A stretch of DNA of 64,000 nucleotides from contig CAZCFZ010000016.1 in assembly GCA_964498065.1 (NCBI GenBank), positions 1 to 64,000 on the forward strand, given 5' to 3'. The position numbers were made by a program, and so were the translations under genes. Positions 16,291 through 24,988 of the stretch are shown here, one piece after another (the first letter of the stretch is position 1; each line of letters opens with the position of its first letter). Origin of the DNA: FEN-1297 sp964498065 (lineage in GTDB: Bacteria; Bacteroidota; Ignavibacteria; Ignavibacteriales; Ignavibacteriaceae). The notes under the pieces are model-generated. The model did no database searches. It worked only from the letters and a program-made list of their open reading frames with translations, and had not been told where the DNA came from.

Positions 16291-16602
16291 CTAGTCCTTT
16301 AAAGTATCAATTTCATCAACATTAACTGTTGAAAAAGTTTTATAAATATTTAAAACAATGGCTAAGGCAATAGCCGCTTCGGCTGCAGCAAGAATAATCA
16401 CAAAAAGCGCCATCATTTGGCCCTGTAATCCGAAATTTCCAAATTTAGCAAACGCTATAAAATTAATGTTTGCTGAATTTAAGATTAGTTCAATTCCCAT
16501 TAAAACCATTACGGCATTTTTTCTTGTTACAATACCGAATATTCCTAATGAAAAAAGTACTAAACTGACAAAGAGAAAGTGATTTAATCCAATATGTGCC
16601 AT
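16291..16602 (-). CDS. nuoK: NADH-quinone oxidoreductase subunit K
   Basis: Small complex I membrane subunit, 103 aa with three membrane spans. It shows the family pattern LGIFGIVTRKNAVMVLMGIELILNSANINF, including the buried glutamate of the proton path (GIE), and a second conserved glutamate in AAAEAAIALA. It starts 105 bases after the nuoJ stop, an unusually long gap in this otherwise tight operon; that gap holds a GC-rich palindromic element. Confidence 0.95.
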   Translation of the reverse strand: MAHIGLNHFLFVSLVLFSLGIFGIVTRKNAVMVLMGIELILNSANINFIAFAKFGNFGLQGQMMALFVIILAAAEAAIALAIVLNIYKTFSTVNVDEIDTLKD

Positions 16603-16647
16603 GATAAACTTATTTTATTAATTCATTATCAAAATATTCTTAAAAGT

Positions 16648-16698
16648 CCATCCCTTCCATCGATGCCCGGCCTCGCCGACATGATAGGCAAGGGTTGG
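16648..16698. repeat. GC-rich palindromic element between nuoJ and nuoK
   Basis: Terminal inverted repeats CCATCCCTT and AAGGGTTGG (one mismatch) flank an inner hairpin CGGC-CTC-GCCG (16668-16678). The GC content is far above the flanks. It resembles palindromic intergenic repeats of the GCCGGCGAGGCxGGCAT type. It interrupts the operon without touching a reading frame. Confidence 0.55.
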
Positions 16699-16707
16699 TT
16701 TAAATCT

Positions 16708-17196
16708 CTATTTCCGCGCCATGGAAGCTGCTCCGATAAGCGCAATTAATAATAGTATTCCCAATAATTCAAAAACCACCGCATATTGCTGCATCAATAA
16801 CATGCCAAGACTATTAGCAGTTGAATTTGGTATTACCGAATTGGTTGTTCTCCAGTTTGTTTTTAATAATGCGGCAGCCAATATTCCGGCAAATAATGCA
16901 ACTCCAACGGCCGCCGGCAGTATCTTTACGCTCCCGGTCTTTATTTGAACATTAGTGATTTTATTAGTAAGCATTACACCAAATAATAATAATATCAGTA
17001 TGCCGCCAACGTAAACCACTAACTGAACGATAGCGATAAAATCTGCTCCTAAAAGGACATAAATTCCTGCTACTCCAAAAAATGTAAAAAGCAGATAATA
17101 TGCGGAATATATAATGTTGCGGCTTGTTACAACGAAAAAAGCAGATATTAAAGTTATCGCTGCAAACAAATAAAATATAATGTCGTAAATGTTCAT
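16708..17196 (-). CDS. nuoJ: NADH-quinone oxidoreductase subunit J
   Basis: Complex I membrane subunit of 162 aa with five spans. The ATG at 17196 gives the family N-terminus MNIYDIIFYLFAAITLISAF; a longer open frame upstream only overlaps nuoI in another phase. The conserved VYVGGILILLLFGVMLT segment (helix 3 with its pi-bulge) is present. The start is 4 bases beyond the nuoI stop. It belongs to the first half of the membrane domain linking the quinone site to the pumps. Confidence 0.93.
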   Translation of the reverse strand: MNIYDIIFYLFAAITLISAFFVVTSRNIIYSAYYLLFTFFGVAGIYVLLGADFIAIVQLVVYVGGILILLLFGVMLTNKITNVQIKTGSVKILPAAVGVALFAGILAAALLKTNWRTTNSVIPNSTANSLGMLLMQQYAVVFELLGILLLIALIGAASMARK

Positions 17197-17200
17197 AAAA

Positions 17201-17758
17201 TTATTGTCCCTTATTTTCAGCCGGCTTATTTGAAGCAGCTGCCTTTGCTGCTTTTTCAGCAGCTTTCTGAGCTTCAAATTGGGCATAATTCTTTTTCTTT
17301 TCTTCTCTTTCTTCAGGTGTGAGTGTAACAAAATCATATAATAAATTTTCTCTTTCAAACTCGGAAAATTCATATACATCTGTCATGTAAATACACTCAG
17401 TAGGGCAAGGGAAAACACATAACTGGCAGTAACAGCACTTCGCAAAATCTATATCAAATTTAGTAACCCATAAAGCCTTACGTTTATCGTTAGATGTTTT
17501 GCCTAAGTCTTCTCCTGGTATGGCTTTAACTGTTTCAATTGAAATGCAGTCTACGGGACATGCACGGGCACACTGATCGCATCCGATGCAATCATCCATA
17601 TTAACATATAGACGATTTCTTTCTCTTTCAGGTAATTGTGGTTTAACATCCGGATATTGTATTGTAACAGCCGGAACAAACAAGTGTTTAAAGGTAACCT
17701 TCATACCTATCATAATAGTTACCAATGCTGTCCAAATGTTATTTAAATATTCTCTCAT
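17201..17758 (-). CDS. nuoI: NADH-quinone oxidoreductase subunit I, ferredoxin-type
   Basis: Peripheral-arm subunit with two [4Fe-4S] clusters (N6a and N6b), 185 aa. First motif: C57-x2-C60-x2-C63-x3-C67 (CIGCDQCARACP). Second motif: C108-x2-C111-x2-C114-x3-C118 (CCYCQLCVFPCP). The C-terminal 28 residues (about 158-185) are an Ala/Lys/Glu-rich tail not typical of the core family. The gene is 4 bases after nuoH. It passes electrons from the peripheral arm toward NuoB. Confidence 0.95.
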   Translation of the reverse strand: MREYLNNIWTALVTIMIGMKVTFKHLFVPAVTIQYPDVKPQLPERERNRLYVNMDDCIGCDQCARACPVDCISIETVKAIPGEDLGKTSNDKRKALWVTKFDIDFAKCCYCQLCVFPCPTECIYMTDVYEFSEFERENLLYDFVTLTPEEREEKKKNYAQFEAQKAAEKAAKAAASNKPAENKGQ

Positions 17759-17762
17759 ATAA

Positions 17763-18836
17763 TTATAACAATGTTATTAAACCTATAATAATTAAATTAA
17801 CAAAAGCTATCGGGATTAAATATTTCCAGCAAGCAGCCATCAATTGGTCTACCCTTAATCTTGGTAAAGTCCATCTCAGCCACATCTGAACGAACACAAA
17901 GAAAATGCCTTTTGTTGTAAACCAGAATAATTGTTCAATAGGTATAAGCCATTTTAAGTGTAAAAGATTCCCTAAATAACCAATAGGGGATTGATATCCG
18001 CCGAAGAAAAGAACGGTTACAATTGCGGAAACAGCAAACATATTTGCATATTCTGCAAGGAAAAACATTGCGAACTTCATCCCGGTATATTCAGTATGAT
18101 AACCGGATACTAGTTCCGATTCCGCTTCAGGTATATCAAACGGTGTTCTGTTAACTTCGGCAAGCGTACTAATGTAAATAATTACAAATCCAATAATCAT
18201 AAAAGGAATCAGTAAAAATTTTACAATTCCTAATTGCGGACCGCCCAATATCATCCAATTCCAAAAATGACCCGTTTGCATTTCACTGAGAGTATTCAAA
18301 TTAAGAGTACCGGTTATCATAATTATAGTAATGATTACCAATATAGTCGGTATTTCATAGCTTATAATTTGAGCAGCAGAACGCATGGCGCCTAAAAGTG
18401 AATACTTATTATTAGATGACCATCCGGCCATTAAAATACCGGCAACAACAAAACCGGAAACGGCTATAATGAAAAAGATACCTAAATCGATATTAGATCC
18501 GATGTATGCACTTGAAAAAGGTATGGCAGCAAAAGCTGCATATGTGCCGACAAAAACAAGTACAGGCGCTATATTGAATAATGGTTTGTCATTTTCAGTT
18601 GCTACTATGTCTTCTTTTTGAACTAACTTCATGATATCGGCGATAGTTTGAAGCCAGCCATGAGAACCTACTCTCATCGGTCCCAAACGGTCTTGCATAT
18701 GAGCAGATACTTTTCGTTCTAGCCAGACGGCAAAAAGAGCGAACGGGAGAATGAAAATAAATAACGGCAACAGACTTTGAATGATATCTGCTATTAGTAA
18801 ACTGCCTGTGATACTATAGAAAAAGTTGTATATCAT
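17763..18836 (-). CDS. nuoH: NADH-quinone oxidoreductase subunit H
   Basis: Membrane subunit that forms the quinone entry chamber, 357 aa, about eight spans. The conserved loop ERKVSAHMQDRLGPMRVG (40-57) and the later NRTPFDIPEAESELVSGYHTEY stretch, both at the quinone site, are intact. It overlaps nuoD by 4 bases, which suggests translational coupling. Confidence 0.96.
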   Translation of the reverse strand: MIYNFFYSITGSLLIADIIQSLLPLFIFILPFALFAVWLERKVSAHMQDRLGPMRVGSHGWLQTIADIMKLVQKEDIVATENDKPLFNIAPVLVFVGTYAAFAAIPFSSAYIGSNIDLGIFFIIAVSGFVVAGILMAGWSSNNKYSLLGAMRSAAQIISYEIPTILVIITIIMITGTLNLNTLSEMQTGHFWNWMILGGPQLGIVKFLLIPFMIIGFVIIYISTLAEVNRTPFDIPEAESELVSGYHTEYTGMKFAMFFLAEYANMFAVSAIVTVLFFGGYQSPIGYLGNLLHLKWLIPIEQLFWFTTKGIFFVFVQMWLRWTLPRLRVDQLMAACWKYLIPIAFVNLIIIGLITLL

Positions 18837-19960
18837 CTGTCAACCTCTCCCAAAACTATATCGATGCTTCCAAGGATTGCAATAACATCGGCAACCATAT
18901 GGCCTTTGCAAATTTCGTTCATTACACCTAAATGTACGAAAGACGGACCTCGTACTTTGATCCTAAACGGATTTACCGAGCCGTCACTTATAATGAAATA
19001 ACCAAGTTCACCTTTAGGATTTTCCACTCTTGAATAAACCTGCCCAATAGGTGGTTTTACTCTTTTGGGAATAGCTGATGTAACATCTCCGTCAGGCAAT
19101 TGATCCAGCGCTTGTTCAATAATTCTAAGGCTTTGCTCCATTTCTTGAATTCTTACATAGTATCTATCCCAGCAATCACCAACAGTTCCAACTAATCCTT
19201 GTCCGGTTGGAATATCAAAATCAAATTTATTATAAATTGAATATGGATCATCTTTTCTTAAATCCCATTTAAAGCCGCTTCCTCTTAAATTCGGACCTGT
19301 AATACCATAGTTAATTGCTGTTTCAAGAGGTAAAACACCGACATTAGCCGTCCTATCAATAAAAATTCTGTTATTCGTTAATAAATCGTTCAATTCTTTT
19401 ATGTTTGGTCTGAAATATTTAACAAATTCTTTGGCAGATCTTACAAAGTCGGGGTGAAGGTCATGTGAAAGCCCGCCGACCCAAAAGTAATTATAAAGAA
19501 GTCTGGCACCGCATGTCATTTCAAAAAGACTTAATATTTTTTCCCTATCTCTGAAACAATAAAGGAAAGGTGTAAAAGCGCCAATATCCATTCCATAAGT
19601 TCCAATAGCAACTAAGTGGGAGGCGATTCTTTGCAATTCTCCCATAATAACTCTTATATATTCAACTCTTTCGGGAACCTGAATACCTAATAATTTTTCA
19701 ACACCAATAACGTAGCCAAATTCATTATACATAGAAGCTAAATAATCCATTCTATCCACATAAGGTATTACTTGAGGATATGTCATAGCTTCGGCATGTT
19801 TTTCAAAGCAACGGTGCAGGTAACCAATATGCGGTTGAACACTTTGAATTATTTCACCTTCCAGTTCAAGCTCAAGCCTCAACACACCGTGAGTTGCAGG
19901 GTGTTGCGGACCCATATTCAGTATCATTTGTTCAGTTTTAAGAGCCATAGTATAATTCAA
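18833..19960 (-). CDS. nuoD: NADH-quinone oxidoreductase subunit D
   Basis: The 49-kDa-type subunit, 375 aa, lining the quinone-binding site with NuoB. The N-terminal MGPQHPATHGVLRL (conserved His-containing quinone loop), the FEKHAE segment and the C-terminal FxxxLGSIDIVLGEVDR are intact. It is separate from NuoC, not fused as in E. coli. An in-frame Met four residues in could also be the start. It lies 7 bases after nuoC and overlaps nuoH. Confidence 0.96.
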   Translation of the reverse strand: MNYTMALKTEQMILNMGPQHPATHGVLRLELELEGEIIQSVQPHIGYLHRCFEKHAEAMTYPQVIPYVDRMDYLASMYNEFGYVIGVEKLLGIQVPERVEYIRVIMGELQRIASHLVAIGTYGMDIGAFTPFLYCFRDREKILSLFEMTCGARLLYNYFWVGGLSHDLHPDFVRSAKEFVKYFRPNIKELNDLLTNNRIFIDRTANVGVLPLETAINYGITGPNLRGSGFKWDLRKDDPYSIYNKFDFDIPTGQGLVGTVGDCWDRYYVRIQEMEQSLRIIEQALDQLPDGDVTSAIPKRVKPPIGQVYSRVENPKGELGYFIISDGSVNPFRIKVRGPSFVHLGVMNEICKGHMVADVIAILGSIDIVLGEVDR

Positions 19961-19967
19961 TTAATTA

Positions 19968-20498
19968 TTAATAGGGTACTTTCATACCGTGATAAAATTC
20001 CGGATTTTTATAATCTTTTCTAAGCGGATGACCGGCTTCCCAATCATACGGCATAAGAATTCTTCTTAAATCCGGATGATTCAAAAATATTATGCCGAAT
20101 AAATCATAAGCTTCACGTTCATGCCAATCCGCATGTCTCCAGATACTTTCAACAGAATTAACTTCGGGATTTTCTCTTGGAGCAGAAGTTTTAAGCACTA
20201 GCTTGTGTTTGAATTTCGTAGATTCGAGATGATAATAAACGCTTAAAGTTCCGCCTTCAATTATATTATCACCATTTTGTCCGGCTGCTTTTTTCCCATT
20301 TGCATCATCAACGCCGGAAAGATTCATCAAACTATCAAATAAAAGTTCGTCATTATCAAAAAGAAAACGGCAGATTTTGTCTATCTCATTTGGTTTTACT
20401 GTAATAAAAGGGTCAACAGGTTGTGATGAAGCAAATTCAATAATAGCATCCCCAAATTTTTCTTTTAATATATTAAAAATTTCTTCAGGATTTTTCAT
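19968..20498 (-). CDS. nuoC: NADH-quinone oxidoreductase subunit C
   Basis: The 30-kDa-type subunit, 176 aa. The signature WHEREAYDLFGIIFLNHPDLRRILMP with RKDY near the end is complete. It overlaps nuoB by 4 bases. A lower-similarity middle section (about 70-85, Gly/Asn-rich) is a species-variable loop. Confidence 0.95.
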   Translation of the reverse strand: MKNPEEIFNILKEKFGDAIIEFASSQPVDPFITVKPNEIDKICRFLFDNDELLFDSLMNLSGVDDANGKKAAGQNGDNIIEGGTLSVYYHLESTKFKHKLVLKTSAPRENPEVNSVESIWRHADWHEREAYDLFGIIFLNHPDLRRILMPYDWEAGHPLRKDYKNPEFYHGMKVPY

Positions 20499-20986
20499 GC
20501 TGTTTTTTTCACCAAAGATTCGTTTCTAATTTTTTCTTGAAGTTTTAGTAATCCTTCCAATAATGCTTCCGGCCTAGGCGGGCAGCCAGGTACGTAAACA
20601 TCAACAGGTATTACTCTATCAACTCCTTTTAAAACATGATATCCATGTTCCCAATAAGGGCCGCCGCAATTAGAACAACTTCCCATCGAAATAACATACT
20701 TGGGATCAGGCATTTGCTCATAAAGCCTTTTAATTCTTATTGCCATTTTAAGAGTTACGGTTCCTGAGACAATGATAACATCAGATTGGCGGGGAGAATT
20801 TCGGGGAATAACTCCGAATCTATCAAAATCATAATGAGAAGCTGATGTAGCCATCATTTCGATAGCACAACATGCCAAACCGAATCCCATTTGCCAAAGA
20901 GATGACAGCCTAGCCCAATTGAGTAAGTCGTCTACTTTGGTTACTATTATACTCTCTTTGTTAAACTGCTGATCTAATAAGCCCAT
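20495..20986 (-). CDS. nuoB: NADH-quinone oxidoreductase subunit B
   Basis: PSST-type subunit carrying the terminal cluster N2, 163 aa. The four ligand cysteines are C39 and C40 (LACCAIEMM), C104 (MGSCSNCGGPY) and C135 (VPGCPPRPE). Electrons leave N2 to quinone at the interface with NuoD. The gene follows nuoA after an 80-base gap, the only other sizeable gap in the operon. Confidence 0.96.
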   Translation of the reverse strand: MGLLDQQFNKESIIVTKVDDLLNWARLSSLWQMGFGLACCAIEMMATSASHYDFDRFGVIPRNSPRQSDVIIVSGTVTLKMAIRIKRLYEQMPDPKYVISMGSCSNCGGPYWEHGYHVLKGVDRVIPVDVYVPGCPPRPEALLEGLLKLQEKIRNESLVKKTA

Positions 20987-21066
20987 ATAATTTTTATCTT
21001 ATTTATTTGATAAGTACGTTTTGATTAGAATCGATTGCTAAATTTTCTTTTCAAAACATCTTTTTT

Positions 21067-21483
21067 CTATACTTCAACTTCTTCTTTTAAAATTTTTTTT
21101 TTTAAAATCGGCGGTTCTATTTTCGGACGAACCCATTCCAGGTCACCCTTTCGCCATTCGTAAGCCATTCCTAATCCTAACAGTAAAAGGAATATGGCGC
21201 CAACCAAAAATCCTCCAAGGCCGAATTCCTTATAAACAAGAGCCCAAGGAATAAGCAAGACTATCTCTACATCAAAAATTAAAAAGATAAGAGCAACCAC
21301 GTAAAATCTTATATTAAATTTTACCCATGGAGTGCCTATAGTATCCTCGCCGCATTCGTATGTAAGCAATTTTTCTCGAGTTGGTCTAGCCGGTCTAATT
21401 AATTTTGCAGCAATAACGGCAATGGCTACAAAAACTGCTGCGATCAACATGAATGCAAAAATTTTACCGAATTCTGTTAACAT
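21067..21483 (-). CDS. nuoA: NADH-quinone oxidoreductase subunit A
   Basis: First gene of the nuoABCDHIJKLMN operon; 138 aa, three membrane spans. The conserved YECGEDTIGTPWVKFNIRFYVVAL region and FDVE motif are present; the cysteine-bearing loop sits at the quinone-gate. The C-terminal tail is charged (KKKILKEEVEV). nuoE, nuoF and nuoG are missing from the cluster, so this window encodes an 11-subunit core without its own NADH-oxidising module. Confidence 0.95.
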   Translation of the reverse strand: MLTEFGKIFAFMLIAAVFVAIAVIAAKLIRPARPTREKLLTYECGEDTIGTPWVKFNIRFYVVALIFLIFDVEIVLLIPWALVYKEFGLGGFLVGAIFLLLLGLGMAYEWRKGDLEWVRPKIEPPILKKKILKEEVEV

Positions 21484-21815
21484 TTTTATTTATAATTTTT
21501 CGTGAAAAATTAAGACAAGCCTTAAGTAATGTCAAGAATTTCAAGAAAAATACATTTGTTTGAAAAAAAAATTATTAAAACGCACTAACACTGACAATAT
21601 ATATGCCAAAATTCTTACTATTAAATATTGACTTACTATTATAATAAAATATGTCTGTATAATTTTATTTATCAATAATAAGAATGATTGAATGCAATAC
21701 ATTCTCAATTAAGAGAAATGTAAAAATATTTTTTAACATCATATTATTAAATAATGTTATGGATTTATATATTTATTATAATTTATCATGAAGACTTAAA
21801 TATTATTCTCCTTAA
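21484..21815. other. AT-rich intergenic region between nuoA and alr
   Basis: No gene seen on either strand. It is strongly AT-rich and must carry the nuo promoter on the minus strand, which I cannot place with confidence. An imperfect hairpin lies at 21709-21731 (ACATTCTC against GAGAAATGT). Confidence 0.4.
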
Positions 21816-21844
21816 TTGATTATAACTACAATAAAAATTATATT
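21816..21844 (+). promoter_or_regulatory. sigma-70-like promoter candidate for alr
   Basis: TTGATT (21816-21821), 17-base spacer, TATATT (21839-21844), ending 26 bases before the alr ATG. The hexamers fit well but the region is so AT-rich that chance matches are easy. Confidence 0.4.
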
Positions 21845-21870
21845 TTGCAATAAAATTAAATAATGTGTTA

Positions 21871-23001
21871 ATGCGTCCAACTTATGCAGTAATTGATCTT
21901 TCTAAATTAAAAAGCAATTTTTTAAATATTAGAAAGAAAGTTAAAAAAAGCAGAATTATGGCAGTCGTAAAAGCAAATGCGTATGGCCACGGTGTTAATG
22001 AGATAGTTGGTGCACTACAATCTTTGGAAGATAAAAAACCGGAATATTATGCTGTAGCTTTAGCTGAAGAAGCTGTTGAACTTCGAAAATTAAAAATTAA
22101 GCAGCAAATACTGGTTTTTGAGCCGCTCACAAAAGAGGAATCAGAATTAATTTTTCGATATAATATAATTCCCACTGTATTTAGCGATCAGCATTTGCAG
22201 ATTTTATTACATTCCAAAAGAAGGAATAATATTCGGCAAAAAGATAAAAGAATAAAAATCCATGTAAAGATTGATACGGGAATGAATCGATTAGGAATTA
22301 AGTATAATAACGCTGCGGACTTTATAGAAAAAATAAGCAATAATAATAATTTTTTAATTGATGGAATTTATACTCACTTTGCTACTTCCGATGAAAAAGA
22401 CAAAATTTTTGCTAAATTACAACTAAAAAGATTTAACGACTTAATAGCTGATTTAAAAAAGAGAAACATTAAATTTGGTTTGGTACATGCCGCTAATAGC
22501 GGGGCAATTCTGGATATGCCCGATTCTTATTTCGATATGGTCAGACCGGGTATTTCATTATACGGATATTATCCATCATTAGAAACTTCTGAGTCAATTC
22601 CGTTAAAACCTATAATGTCAATTTATTCATTTGTTACAAGCGTTAAACAAATTGAAAAAGGGGAAACGGTAAGTTACGGCAGACTTTTTACGGCAAAAAG
22701 GAGAACTAAAATTATTTCTGTGCCTATTGGTTATGCTGATGGTTTTAATAGAAATCTTACAAATAAGGCTACAGCAATAATAAATGGAAAAATTTATAAG
22801 CAAGTAGGAAGAGTTACTATGGATAGGATTATGTTTGATGTTGGAAATGATGATATTAAATTAAATGATAAAGTAACATTATTGGGTAAAAGTAATAATC
22901 TTGAAATTACTGCATGGGATTGGGGAAAAATCTTAAATACTATTCCTTATGAAATAACCTGCAATATAAGTGGAAGAATTCCGAGAATTTATAAGGATTA
23001 A
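21871..23001 (+). CDS. alr: alanine racemase
   Basis: PLP enzyme making D-alanine for peptidoglycan, 376 aa from the ATG at 21871 (a GTG two codons earlier is possible). The PLP lysine is K34 in AVVKANAYGHG, and the second catalytic base lies in the VSYGRLF segment; GIDTGMNRLG-like (KIDTGMNRLGIKY) and IPIGYADGF-like motifs are intact. Two domains (TIM barrel, then C-terminal beta domain) fit the length. The next gene starts at the base after its stop. Confidence 0.95.
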   Translation: MRPTYAVIDLSKLKSNFLNIRKKVKKSRIMAVVKANAYGHGVNEIVGALQSLEDKKPEYYAVALAEEAVELRKLKIKQQILVFEPLTKEESELIFRYNIIPTVFSDQHLQILLHSKRRNNIRQKDKRIKIHVKIDTGMNRLGIKYNNAADFIEKISNNNNFLIDGIYTHFATSDEKDKIFAKLQLKRFNDLIADLKKRNIKFGLVHAANSGAILDMPDSYFDMVRPGISLYGYYPSLETSESIPLKPIMSIYSFVTSVKQIEKGETVSYGRLFTAKRRTKIISVPIGYADGFNRNLTNKATAIINGKIYKQVGRVTMDRIMFDVGNDDIKLNDKVTLLGKSNNLEITAWDWGKILNTIPYEITCNISGRIPRIYKD

Positions 23002-23877
23002 ATGGACTTAATAAAACAATATATTGTCCAAAGTATTTCGGTTGCAGCAAATAATCTAAGGCTCAGTACTGAAAAAATAGAAGTTGTAGCATTATTACGG
23101 GATGCCGTAACTAAATCTTCTAATCTTAAATTCGATATTTCCGAAATGAAAAAAATTACGGAATTATCAACGCTGGCTATTCGATTAGATGAAATTTATT
23201 CTTACCTGACTCAAACACAACCCGACTTTTTTAAATTTTCCGAGAAGTTTAAAGAACATAGTCAATATCTTATAAAAGATTTAAGCCGGATGCTTGATAT
23301 GGTTAATCCCGGCACAGTTAAAAAGTCTTTTGAAAAGTTATCCTTTCCAAAAGAAGTAAAAGAAAATGAGGAAAATAAGGAGCAGCTAAAGGTTGATCTT
23401 TCCAAAAGAAAAGTCAGCGAATTAAATCTTTCAAAACCGGAAACAGAGCTGATAAAGGAGAAATTAATCCTTGAAGAAGAAAAAGAAGAAGAGGATATTT
23501 TTTTCCAGAATTATGAAGCGGAAATACTAAAGCATATTAAACCTATAGATGCTATGTTAAAGCAGTTATCAAAGAACGAAATTGATCCCGAAGCAATACT
23601 TAAGTATGCTAGGATAATGAATAAAAACGGAGAGATATCCGAAAAGATAGGTTTCGATATAATTGCAAACATGCACGGCATAGTTTCAAAATCTTTAATG
23701 TTGATTAGAGCAAGGGAATTGATGCCGGGCAGAGATGTTATAGAAGCTATTCGTGCTTGTTTAATTGTTATTGTTGCTGTTGTTAAAGGCAAGGAAGTGG
23801 ATATTACAAATTATCTTAATCGTGCCGAAGAATTCGGGAATGAAATTCAACCAATAAAATTAAAGGAAACAATATAA
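23002..23877 (+). CDS. unknown 291-aa protein, charged and helical
   Basis: I do not recognise a family. The protein has no signal peptide. Residues 1-105 look helical; about 105-165 is a Lys/Glu-rich linker with runs of acidic residues (EEEKEEED), likely coiled or disordered; 170-291 is again helical with a moderately hydrophobic stretch (CLIVIVAVVKG, about 253-263). The start abuts the alr stop with no spacing and the next gene begins 2 bases after its stop, so it is translated within the alr-manC operon. Location suggests a cell-wall or cell-shape role, but that is only inference. Confidence 0.75.
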   Translation: MDLIKQYIVQSISVAANNLRLSTEKIEVVALLRDAVTKSSNLKFDISEMKKITELSTLAIRLDEIYSYLTQTQPDFFKFSEKFKEHSQYLIKDLSRMLDMVNPGTVKKSFEKLSFPKEVKENEENKEQLKVDLSKRKVSELNLSKPETELIKEKLILEEEKEEEDIFFQNYEAEILKHIKPIDAMLKQLSKNEIDPEAILKYARIMNKNGEISEKIGFDIIANMHGIVSKSLMLIRARELMPGRDVIEAIRACLIVIVAVVKGKEVDITNYLNRAEEFGNEIQPIKLKETI

Positions 23878-23878
23878 T

Positions 23879-24946
23879 ATGGATGTATATGCAGTAATCA
23901 TGGCCGGCGGAATAGGCTCAAGGTTTTGGCCCAGAAGCAAAGAAAAAACTCCAAAACAGATGTTAAAGATCTTTGGTGAAAAAACTATGATCCAGGATAC
24001 TGTTTCCAGATTAAACGACTTTGTAAAAAATGAAAATATTTTTATTATAACAAACAAAATACAAAAACCGGAAATTGAAGAGCAGCTGCATGATATACCT
24101 AAAGAGAATATAATAGAAGAACCTTTCGGCAGGAATACTGCTGCATGTATTGGCTTGGCTTCGGTTATTATCGAAAAAAAATCTAAAGACGCGGTAATGA
24201 TTGTTCTTCCGGCTGATCATATAATTAAAAACTTGGATGAGTTCCTTAAAACAATTAAAACTTCCGTTAAATTTGCATACGAATCAAAAGGATTGGTTAC
24301 AATAGGTATTAAGCCGATAAGACCCGAAACAGGTTACGGATATATACAAATAGACGAAAGAACGGTAGCCGAAAATATTTTTAAAGTCTATACTTTTGCG
24401 GAAAAGCCTAATTATGCAACCGCTGTTCGTTTTTTGGAAAGCGGTGATTTCTTTTGGAACAGCGGAATGTTTATCTGGAGGGCTGATGCTATCCTTGGAG
24501 AAATTAAACTCTATTTACCGGACTTGCATGAAGGATTAGAAAAAATTAAAAAGGATATTGATACTCCTAATTTTACAAATACCCTTAATAGTGTGTATGG
24601 AATGCTGAGAAATATTTCCATTGATTACGGTATTATGGAAAAATCTCAAAAAGTTTTTCTGACTAAGGGTGAATTCTCCTGGAGCGATGTTGGAAGCTGG
24701 GAAGAAGTTTATCAATTGTCTGAAAAAAACGAAAATGGAAATGCAATTATCGGCAATATATTTACGGAAATGACTATTGATTCTTACGTTTATTCTCCGG
24801 ATAAATTTGCTGCCATAATCGGTGTGGAAAATTTAATTGTAATTAACACAAAAGATGCATTATTAATTTGCCGCAGAGATCAATCTCAAGAAGTTAAAAA
24901 AGTTGTAGATCATCTAAAAATTAACAAATTAACTCAGTATTTATAG
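23879..24946 (+). CDS. manC: mannose-1-phosphate guanylyltransferase
   Basis: Makes GDP-mannose from mannose-1-phosphate and GTP for glycan synthesis. 355 aa: the nucleotidyltransferase domain plus the short left-handed helix part, without the C-terminal phosphomannose isomerase cupin found in longer ManC proteins. Motifs: AGGIGSRFWPRSKEKTPKQ (the GTP loop, 10-28), FGRNTAACIGLA, LPADHII, and FAEKPN with FFWNSGMFIW. It is part of the alr-linked run. Other NDP-sugar pyrophosphorylases are less likely because of the FWPRS...PKQ signature. Confidence 0.92.
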   Translation: MDVYAVIMAGGIGSRFWPRSKEKTPKQMLKIFGEKTMIQDTVSRLNDFVKNENIFIITNKIQKPEIEEQLHDIPKENIIEEPFGRNTAACIGLASVIIEKKSKDAVMIVLPADHIIKNLDEFLKTIKTSVKFAYESKGLVTIGIKPIRPETGYGYIQIDERTVAENIFKVYTFAEKPNYATAVRFLESGDFFWNSGMFIWRADAILGEIKLYLPDLHEGLEKIKKDIDTPNFTNTLNSVYGMLRNISIDYGIMEKSQKVFLTKGEFSWSDVGSWEEVYQLSEKNENGNAIIGNIFTEMTIDSYVYSPDKFAAIIGVENLIVINTKDALLICRRDQSQEVKKVVDHLKINKLTQYL

Positions 24947-24988
24947 AGAAAAAAAGTTATAAATTTTAATAAAATCTTTAAGCAAAAA

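Noticed and set aside
17197..17379. Longer start for nuoJ (61 extra residues)
   Set aside because: The extra part lies in another phase of nuoI, is Lys/Arg-rich, and the family N-terminus begins at the ATG at 17196.
21628..21646. TTGACT followed by TATAAT upstream of alr
   Set aside because: The two boxes are about 6 bases apart; the TTGATT/TATATT pair closer to the start has proper spacing.
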